A DNA stretch of 64,000 nucleotides from Onchidella celtica (lineage: Eukaryota; Mollusca; Gastropoda; Systellommatophora; Onchidiidae), in the NCBI GenBank assembly GCA_963931925.1, contig OZ007567.1, positions 92,253,055-92,317,054 of the forward strand, written 5' to 3'. Below are positions 56,580-64,000 of the stretch, piece by piece. How positions within the stretch are numbered: the first letter of the stretch is position 1; every line of letters starts with the position of its first letter. The position numbers were made by a program, and so were the translations under genes. The notes beneath the pieces were generated by a model. The model ran no database searches, had not been told where the DNA came from, and saw only the letters and a list, made by a program, of their open reading frames with translations.

Positions 56580-59500
56580 GTACATGATCTGGGTGTGACC
56601 TTAGAACAGACAAAGGCAACCTACAGCTGAGCTAAACAAAATGGATGTAACACACACACGCCCCCCCCCACTTCCCCCCACACATACACACAATAAAACA
56701 AGCAATATTGAAAAAAATCAACATCCAAATAAATAACATGCCATTTAGGGGTGAAACAGACTCCGGCTGGTGTAGGCGCCTATAAATTTTCTTCACACCA
56801 GCACAACAGGCAAGGTGGTCGCCTCTCATGCCGAAGGTACCGTGTTCCACCCCCGGTCGGTGTAGGCGGGGTGGATTTTTTTTTTTGAGGGGGGGGGGTA
56901 TTCCTGTCCTTCATCCTATGATAGGTAGGATCGAGCACCCAGTCTTCTCGGATAAGGACGAAAACTCGTAGAGCCCGTGTGCACATTGCGCACGTTAGAG
57001 ATACCTTGGCAGTTGAAAAAAAGGGCAGGCCAAACAAGACCGCTGCCCGTGCAAAATTAAAAAAAAACAACAAACTAATCCCTACCAGAAAAATACACAG
57101 AAACCAGAGAAATAAAAATTAAAAGCAAGAAAAGTGAGGTGTAAATGCCAAGAGCAGCGAAACCTCCTGAAATAAAGAGCTAAAACACACAAGCGGCACT
57201 GCCCGCACCAAGACGCACCAAGACGCAGCGGGCAGTGCCTGGTATGCTGATGTGATGCATAATAATTGGGACGAGGAGCCGCCGGTCTGGTGCCTACACC
57301 AGGCTTGGTCTGATTCAGCCCTTGAAGAAGGGTTTGATATGAGGTGAGAGTTTCCGGCCCTGGGCATCCTCAAACGTTTTAGGCCTGTCTTTTGTAAGGG
57401 ACCGTAGCCTACGTACACAGACATCAAGAAAAAAATCTGAGTTGTGTGCACTGCTGAGCGAAAGCTTACTGTATAACATGAACCAGGACCCACCAAATAA
57501 GAAGCTGTAAAATTAAAAAGGTTGCCCATGCATGCTGTGGAGTAAAAGGGTAGCCACACAAAGGCCACCGAATTCGGTCACCGAGCCACTAGGCGCTTTA
57601 GGTGAGAAGAATTGCACTATATAATTTCAACAACTGCACACAGAGCCCACCTAGATTCGGTCCGTTTATATAGTGCAATTCTTCTCACCTAAAGTGCCTA
57701 ATGGCTCGGTGACCGAATTCGGTGGCCTTTGTGTGGCTACCGTAAGAAAGCCAAGGCCGGAAAACTTGTTTGACGGGAGATTTTCTTCTTCTTCAGATCT
57801 CCCGAAGTCTCCCTGTCCCGCGAGTTTCAAATTTATTATTATTATTTTTTTAAAATAGAACTTATTAAACTTTCGTGGCCCAGAAATTTAAGATAATACG
57901 AAAAAAAATAAAAATAAACAAAAAAACCCAAAACAACATCCCAAAACAACAACACTTCCACAGGAAGTAACTTGCCCATGTGAGTTTCACGAGCTGAATA
58001 TGACAAATGTTTGAGATGCAATCATTCTATAATGTTCAAATAATTCTGTAATGCAGATAGATTCATTTTATAAATTATTAGTGAACCCCTATCATTTGAA
58101 ACTGTTGAAAATCTGGCATGAAAGATGCTGTAAACAGAAAATAAGTATCATGAAGGAATTATCAGTCCAATTTAAGTTTCATCACAGTCAAATATAAAGA
58201 CGAATATATACACTTTATATTACGTATTAATATCACAGCATTTTTTGTTGTCGTGTTGTTACTTCTGCAAATGCTGATTTTGTTCGTATTGTTCATCTTT
58301 TAGTTATCAAGGCTTGACACGGAAACACACGGTAGGCACCAAACATATGAAGGAAACCATCCCACAGAGAGCTTTCCTGGTGATCCCGCTCACGAACTGT
58401 TGGATAGGGTGGGGAATGTACGCCAGCAACACTTTGATGACAAGGAACACCATCACGGTATAAAATGTTTACAGAGATGGGCGATTCTGTGGTGATGAAG
58501 TGGTGGAGACTCAGAATGTGGTGAAACTTCAGATTGTCTCTTTATCTGTATAATTTTTGTCAAATATGAGCAATATATAATTTAGAAGAGAGTTTGTGTT
58601 ATGCATGGTCATCAAAATCAGAATCTTATTTATCTTTGTTTGTCTTGAACATTGACAAAAAAAAGAACATTGGCATCAACAACACATAGATTGATACTTG
58701 AAAGTGTGATGCTGTGCTGATAATGAAGAGGATGTTGATGATCATTACAGTAAAAAGTGACTCCTGGGCTTCCCATGCCCAGCATTATTTTAATATAATT
58801 ATTACGAACTGCCTGTCGTTATCATGGCTAGCATTTTGCAGGTTTGATTGGTTGTGTAAACGACTGAAGACGGGACTGTTAGATTCCAGAGCTCTGCACA
58901 GATTTGAAATCTACTGCCTCAGAGATAGTTCTGAGAAATAACAGTAGCGACATAGGGGCCTCAGTTTCTATAGTGAGCCAAGTGTCCGAAAGAAGACGGA
59001 CATTACAGTAATAGACTAGTACTAATGATAATGAAATGTCCTTTCCACTATGTCTACAATGCTTGTTATATTAGCATTACTTTGCTCCCTACTTTGATGA
59101 AATATTATAAAAACCTCAGAGAAACTTACGCGAGGCAACCACATACAACTTTTTGTTTTTGCCAGTATTTGACTTTACTTCCTACCTGTTAAGTCACCAT
59201 GCATGACTGTGTCCAGGAACTCGTCTTACCTTTTTCTCTGTGTTACAGATGACGATTCTTTGGCCAAATCTTTGTACCAGAAAGTGCGGGTGGCTTGTTG
59301 GATTTTGACATCTCCATCAAACTTAGATAAGTAGGTCATAAGTGTAACAAATCCCAGACTGGGAGATGTACTGATTATGACAGGACAACAATCACGAACA
59401 GACAAGTATAACACTTAACAGAACAACCAAACAGGCTCACACATTTATTATACATAAAGATAAAGATATACGTGCAATTACATAGGTTACATTATTCAAA

Positions 59501-61503
59501 TACCACCCCATGGTCATTATTCCCAACATTCATTCTTTCTCCGGTCCCACAACCCGATAGTTACTTATCTAAATATACTCCGGCCTCAGCCTCACATCAA
59601 TGTATATATACTACTTGCGGCCTATCTTACTGGCTCCTGCTCAACCTAACCTCAATATCTCAATATCACCTCAATATCTCAATATCACACTAATATCTCA
59701 ATATCACACTAATATCTCAATTCATACGTCCCTGCCTGTGGCCAGACTGCCACGACTAATGGGCCCTCGCTGTCCTGCGCGACAGCTTCATTCAAGTTGG
59801 CCTGTGGGTAGCCTTCTGCCCAACCCAAGCATTTCACTTATGCTGGCCTATCCCCTGCACTAGTCTCTCCACCACGGGTGCCTCACTGCCCGACCCCGAC
59901 ACCTATAACAGTATAAGAATAACATTACATCTCTATAACATCATACACTTACTATCCACTTCACCACTCATTACGAACCATCACGCGTACATACACATTC
60001 CACAGTTCACTCACCACACAACTGCGCCTCTCTTCTGTAACACACCTCCACCGTATTACACAGTACTCGGGCTAGGCTAGGAATCCACACTCCTAACGTA
60101 CAGATCTCGCTCTAAGTTCACATCTATTAATACAGTGGCACATGACTTGTACACTCCTCGCATATAACTTATTTACATCATGGTCATCATAAGAATATAG
60201 TACATCAACCTACCAGTCATCACTGGAAAAGCACTAACACTAGTCTTCCGACTGCTCCCTTATGTTCGCCCTCTGGGCTCTCTCTTGCATCCGTTCCCTT
60301 AGGACTCTCTGTGTGCAGTGACTGTAAGCACACCGATCTCGCCTCATCCAATCCCCAACTCACAACATTCCACGCTTTCCATTAATTGTCTGCCGTGAGT
60401 TAATCTTACTATACCCCCTTCTCCCCGTAACTATTGATCGCGACAATAAGGTCAAAGATGTTGTCCTACAGTAAATATCAGAATGTTGTACCGTTAAAAT
60501 GGTAAAAAACTGTTGTTGGGGTATTATACTTATAGTTTGACTATAAAGCCGAATGGAGAAAGGCGGTTGTTGTAAGTATCTACGTACCCTAACCCGTACG
60601 CACACGTTCCATCCTTAACCCTGTCCTTATCCTCAACCCTAAATCTTATCGAATCATTAACCCTGCCCCCTATTCCCGTACAAAAAAAAAAAAAAAAAAC
60701 CAACAAAAATAAAAACAAAACTCTTATTAAATTAGTAATGTAATTCATTATTTCCTTCAGTTATTCTTAAACACGATTTTCTTTTCATCTCCCCATTGAA
60801 CCTTTTCATTTTGTCAATGTCAAAGGAGAAAGTGCTAAAACTGGTGAGTTAAGATTTGCATTTACTTTATATCACAATTACAAAATTCCGTTAGGTTTGT
60901 GTTTGTATATTTATTCTGTGGAAGATTAATATTATATATTCTATTTCTAGACACCAATAGATCTAGGCGTACTTTGCTGACTTCTGTCTGCTGAATTTGA
61001 ATCCATTTTGTTCGCACATCTGAATTCCGTTCGCCTTTTTTTTTTAATACAGCATTTATTGGCTCTTCTCGCCAGTGTTCGGGCAATAGAAAATAACCCG
61101 CTGAATCAACTGCTAGGATTTCACAAAATTTTGGCTTTTTATACAATTTACTTCTTTGTCAGTGCATGCAAATGAGCATTCATATCCTACTATAAATCCG
61201 TACTATAATAAATCTGTAAAAAAAACAACAACCTCAAGTCTTAAAGGGGGGGTGGGGGTGGGGGGGGGTATTTATTGCTTCAGTAGGGCTTGTACAAAAC
61301 GCCACTTTAAATTTTGTAAGTAGCTTACATGTGTGCCCTTGTTATTCTTATTATTTGGCAGAAAAGCTATTCACGTGAAGAACACTTGGGCCAAAAGATG
61401 CAATCTATTTTTGTTCATGAGTTCCGTCCATAATGCCAGTTTCCCCACCATTGGTTTGAACGTCACCGAGGGTAGGAGCCACTTGACAGCTAAAACCATG
61501 CAG
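56355..61503 (+). CDS. C1GALT1: C1GALT1-like core 1 beta-1,3-galactosyltransferase, first four coding exons (partial gene)
   Basis: Joined exons 56355-56579, 58304-58457, 59249-59330 and 61362-61503 give about 201 residues. Each junction has GT...AG and matching phase (0, 1, 2; the last exon ends in phase 0). The product is a type II Golgi membrane enzyme that adds galactose to O-linked GalNAc, forming the core 1 (T antigen) O-glycan. Seen here: a short cytosolic tail, a membrane anchor (FYFLLGICAGLCLT), an acidic/His-rich stem, then the start of the glycosyltransferase 31 domain with KVRVACWILTSPSN and KAIHVKNTWAKRC...FMSS. These match the human enzyme's order. The DxD metal-binding exon and the rest are not found before 64000. 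Which C1GALT1 paralogue this is cannot be decided. The introns hold a SINE and a 193 bp hairpin element. Confidence 0.85.
56800..57090 (+). mobile_element. tRNA-derived SINE (copy 3), in intron 1
   Basis: A degenerate head keeps GCCTCTCATGCCGAAGGTAC and a mutated box B. The body keeps GATCGAGC, TTCTCGGATAAGGA and GCGCACGTTAGAGATACC then TTGGCAG, and the tail keeps TAATCCCTACC. It is in the same orientation as the host gene and is the most diverged of the three copies. Confidence 0.82.
57549..57741. mobile_element. 193 bp foldback (hairpin) MITE in intron 1
   Basis: Arms of 76 bp (57549-57624 and 57666-57741) are inverted copies with two mismatches, separated by a 41 bp loop. Outer tips are GGTAGCCACACAAAGGCC. 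Each arm includes the palindrome CCGAATTCGG. The flanks GTAAAAG (left) and GTAAGAAAG (right) could be a diverged target duplication. Non-coding. Inverted arms this similar are either young or maintained by gene conversion. Confidence 0.85.
58304..58457 (+). CDS. C1GALT1: C1GALT1-like exon 2 (coding): stem region
   Basis: The acceptor is CATCTTTTAG and the donor CACG|GTATAA. It holds 51 codons plus one base, open throughout, rich in His, Asp and Glu (HELLDRVGNVRQQHFDDKEH). Stem sequence is poorly conserved, so the call rests on splice signals, phase fit and position. Confidence 0.65.
59249..59330 (+). CDS. C1GALT1: C1GALT1-like exon 3 (coding): start of catalytic domain
   Basis: The acceptor is TGTGTTACAG and the donor TAA|GTAGGT. 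The first two bases complete GAT with the last base of exon 2. Encodes DSLAKSLYQKVRVACWILTS and PSNLD, matching the KVR-CW-MT-P-N segment of core 1 galactosyltransferases. The last two bases, AA, complete Lys with the first base of exon 4. Confidence 0.85.
59648..59720 (+). repeat. Short tandem repeat, unit about 20 bp (AATATCTCAATATCACACT)
   Basis: About four imperfect units in intron 3 of the galactosyltransferase gene, alternating CCTC and CACT spacers. Confidence 0.85.
61362..61503 (+). CDS. C1GALT1: C1GALT1-like exon 4 (coding): conserved HVKNTWAKRCN segment
   Basis: The acceptor is TTATTTGGCAG and the donor CAG|GTAAAT, both strong. Encodes KAIHVKNTWAKRCNLFLFMS then SVHNASFPTIGLNVTEGRSH, closely matching the glycosyltransferase 31 family block around W-A-RC and FMSS. 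The exon ends in phase 0, before the expected DADWF/DxD exon. Confidence 0.92.
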
Positions 61504-62392
61504 GTAAATTTCTCAACAGACAGGACATAGATAAAAACGAGACTTGGGCCCACACGGACAATAGACACGAGGTCCACCGCACTTTCTGAGTTGAAGGAAT
61601 GGGAAAGGCTTGGCTTTTGATAAATTATGAGAATACAGTTAGTTATAAATTCAGATCAGAGTTCCCAGCTCTCATCTCTCATATAGGACACGAATCTCCC
61701 ACCAGTGACTCTGCGCTTTAGATAGATAGACATAAATTGCTATGTTACATGCATAAAATTCTGATGTATAACCAAGCCAAGAATCTTGCGGAAATCCGTT
61801 TTCTAGAGGACTGACGTCAGATTTGAACATGGGTTTGACGTCATTTCCCAAGTAGATTCGCTGGTTAGGAAATCATGCTGACGTCGATTTGATGTAGGCA
61901 ACCCCCCTCCCCCCCGCGCAGATATTCTACGAACTCTAAAGAAATCCTATACAAATCAACGTCAGATTGACATAGGGATGTTGCTGGGAACAATTATTAT
62001 ATTTAATGTGGTTGAGAGATAGCCATTTAAACAATTTTAAGTATCAGACAAATTTACTAGTATTAGTAGTAATCGGAAAATAAACAGGTCTCAATCATGC
62101 AAGTGAAACATTTCAAATTATAGCGAGATGTATCAATCTTCCAGATAAACATTCTTCATTGATACGAGGTCAGAGATGAAATAATAAATGGAAACACTGA
62201 ACTGATGGAAGTGACTGTGTTCATTCCACCGCACTGCACACTACCCCAGTAAAGCAAAATAAATACGAGAGGCAAACTAAAAGTTTTCCACCTGAATAAT
62301 GTATCCTTTAAGGCACCATAACTGTCTGCCCGCAGTTTGCACTGTTCACGGCGTATGTAAAACAGGCGTTCGCTTTCAATTTTGCGTAAACA
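61504..62392. other. Intron 4 or flank; no further exon seen
   Basis: I looked for the next galactosyltransferase exon (DADWFLKADDD-type) and did not find it. Positions 61823-61995 resemble 40920-41030, a diverged dispersed repeat. Confidence 0.45.
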
Positions 62393-63706
62393 TCAACTAA
62401 AAATTGCTGCAGAAGCCTTCTGCTCAACAAAATGTGGTTCCCTGGACGTGTCATCACTTGAAAAGTAAAATCTCAGCATAGTAAGTTTGCTCTTACTTGA
62501 CAATTTCATCTGCAAACTCCATCCATGCGTACCATTTGGAAAGAGGATGGGATACTGCAAGGTATCATACGAAGGATGAAATTCACTGTTACGTTGCAGG
62601 GTATCATCACGTGTTCTTAAGATGATGTCTCTCTCGCCTACAGGGTCATTGGGCATAAGCAGACCTACTTCAGTTGTCTCCGGGGCATTGTAGCGTCTCT
62701 CGTGTTGTCCAGGTGGTCGGTTGTGATGGGAAATGTTAATCTTGTAATTTCCAAAATTGTTGTCAACTGCAAATTCATGCACTGCTTTAAGTTCACGAAC
62801 ATAAATATTATGTGTGTGAAGCTCACGTTGAATTTCCCTCACAGTGTTTAGTTGAAGGCCAGCAATAACACCCATTCTGGCATTTATCTCCGACATTATT
62901 ATGAAATAAATCTGAAGAAATTTTGCGTCTTCGTCTGTATTTGGTAGAAGTAAACCGATGCAATGACAGACTTGACCCTGGATGCGGAAATGCGGATTCC
63001 AACCTGGAACAGTAACTTCATTGCATCCGAAAGATGTAAGTTGGAAAGCACAATTGTATTTCCGGATATTTGCTAAAAAGTGCTCAGAGTCCGGGGATTC
63101 ATGATGAAAAAGTGCATGCAGATATGCAGGTAGAGGTGGATAGTGAGTCAATTTTATTTTACCATTTTCACAGCACATTCCAGGACTTTCAATGGGAAAT
63201 TTGCAAGCTTGACAATGGGTATATATTCTTGTCATCCCACCAATTGCATTGGACGGGTTTTGAACAAATGCATGTGATGTATAGTTGAGAGCCACTGGCA
63301 ATGGTAAAGACCGTTCAGCCGGACCTGGAGTTAGAGCAGGGAATGGCCTCGCAGTGTTATCAGCCCTATCCTGTGAATGGTGTTCCTGAATAAGGTCAGC
63401 GACCGGCTGAATATTTTGAAGTGGTTGCAACGGGTATTCAACCGGACCTGGAGCAGGGATTGGCCTTGCAGTGTTATGATCTGCCCTATCATGTGGATAG
63501 TTTTCCTGAGCAAGGTCGGGGACTGGCTGAATATTTTGAAGAGGCTGCAGCAGGCCATCTTCTTGACTGACCTGATATTCTTCGGTGGAGTGACTCGACG
63601 AAGAGTTGCCCTCAACCATCGCCGCGTGCAACAATCGTTGTCGCTTGTACTTTTTGCCCTGTGGTGTCAACCTCCCAATTCCAGACTCTTTCTTTTTCCT
63701 AGGCAT
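62393..63706 (-). CDS. Helitron replicase-helicase, N-terminal part only
   Basis: The 437-codon frame starts MPRKKKESGIGRLTPQGKK at an ATG inside CAATATGCCTAGG. Residues about 50-135 hold two tandem copies of a unit of about 40 residues (QPLQNIQPV...QDRADNTARP). A Cys-rich segment (CQACKFPIESPGMCCENGKI) precedes LPAYLHALFHHESPDSEHFL, NIRKYNCAFQLTSFG and PSYDTLQYPILFPNGTHGW. These are the region upstream of, and the entry to, the Helitron-like N domain. The frame then ends with divergent sequence. The Rep (HUH) and Pif1-like helicase domains, more than 1000 residues in intact proteins, are absent, so this copy is truncated and not autonomous. It lies antisense in the host gene's presumed intron. 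Confidence 0.88.
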   Translation of the reverse strand: MPRKKKESGIGRLTPQGKKYKRQRLLHAAMVEGNSSSSHSTEEYQVSQEDGLLQPLQNIQPVPDLAQENYPHDRADHNTARPIPAPGPVEYPLQPLQNIQPVADLIQEHHSQDRADNTARPFPALTPGPAERSLPLPVALNYTSHAFVQNPSNAIGGMTRIYTHCQACKFPIESPGMCCENGKIKLTHYPPLPAYLHALFHHESPDSEHFLANIRKYNCAFQLTSFGCNEVTVPGWNPHFRIQGQVCHCIGLLLPNTDEDAKFLQIYFIIMSEINARMGVIAGLQLNTVREIQRELHTHNIYVRELKAVHEFAVDNNFGNYKINISHHNRPPGQHERRYNAPETTEVGLLMPNDPVGERDIILRTRDDTLQRNSEFHPSYDTLQYPILFPNGTHGWSLQMKLSSKSKLTMLRFYFSSDDTSREPHFVEQKASAAIFS

Positions 63707-64000
63707 ATTGAAAACACAAGGCTGTCTAACTGAATCTCACCATTCAAACCAGTCCTAAACGGAAGTTGTTCGCGTATTGTAGTCGTGCACCGTTCCGACA
63801 GAACTCGAAGATTTAGGTCTAACATTCGTTCAAATTTCAGTTAAATTTCGATGACAAAATGCAATTTTAAAGCTACAATGCGATTAGATAATTAGATTTG
63901 AATATTTGTGAGTGTCTATGATTAAATGTGGAATATGAGGGGCCAAGCCAAGGTGATTCAGCACTATCGGCGACTGCAATTTGATGCGCAATTTGTGAGT
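63707..64000 (-). other. Helitron 5' UTR and flank
   Basis: Just upstream of the Helitron start, the block with CAAACCAGTCCTAA and CGGAAGTTGTT is shared with Helitron A (about 39878-39910), so the 5' UTR is conserved between the coding and non-coding copies. The 5' TC terminus is not seen before the window ends. Confidence 0.6.

Noticed and set aside
57119..57568. 149-codon minus-strand gene
   Set aside because: It runs into one arm of the 193 bp hairpin and through a dispersed repeat shared with 35809. No motif, and it lies antisense in an intron.

Overview
This is a window of metazoan nuclear DNA, most likely from an invertebrate (a mollusc or other lophotrochozoan is a reasonable guess, not proven). 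It is AT-rich, intron-containing and dominated by transposable elements: LINEs, SINEs, Helitrons, TIR DNA transposons, MITEs and solo LTRs, plus simple and tandem repeats. Nothing in it looks prokaryotic.

Layout. 0.1-4.3 kb: a near-complete endonuclease/reverse transcriptase LINE on the minus strand. 8.3-10.9 kb: a short Helitron followed by the 5' half of a related LINE. 14.5-17.9 kb: a minisatellite of about 55 bp units split by a solo LTR with a 5 bp target duplication and by a 5'-truncated L2/CR1-type LINE with a 667-codon open frame. 20.8-21.7 kb: LTR-like direct repeats. 25.4-25.9 and 41.3-41.8 kb: two copies of a 500 bp repeat. 28.1 kb: a tRNA-derived SINE. 30.3-31.3 kb: two Helitrons abutting head to tail. 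31.8 kb: a mariner-type MITE with a transposase remnant. 37.4-40.2 kb: a Helitron holding a 2 kb P-element-like insertion. 44.6-46.5 kb: a probable Helitron holding a MITE with a THAP-like fragment. 47.6-49.0 kb: a Helitron holding a recent LINE copy. 51.9-55.5 kb: a P-superfamily transposon with perfect 24 bp inverted repeats, an 8 bp target duplication and a decayed THAP transposase gene lacking its catalytic core.

56.4-61.5 kb holds the only host gene I can support: the first four coding exons of a C1GALT1-like core 1 beta-1,3-galactosyltransferase on the plus strand. I assembled it from phase-compatible splice junctions. The catalytic exons lie beyond the window or were not found. The window ends with the N-terminal part of a Helitron replicase-helicase gene on the minus strand (62.4-63.7 kb).

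The main story is the interplay of the mobile elements. Four loci carry termini of one P-like family, beginning CATAGA: a 3.6 kb THAP-coding copy, a 2.0 kb non-coding copy, a 50 bp remnant and a 22 bp remnant. All four are flanked by 8 bp direct repeats. The two tiny remnants look like excision products. The non-autonomous Helitrons share terminal structure and some internal sequence with the truncated Helitron coding copy at the right end of the window.
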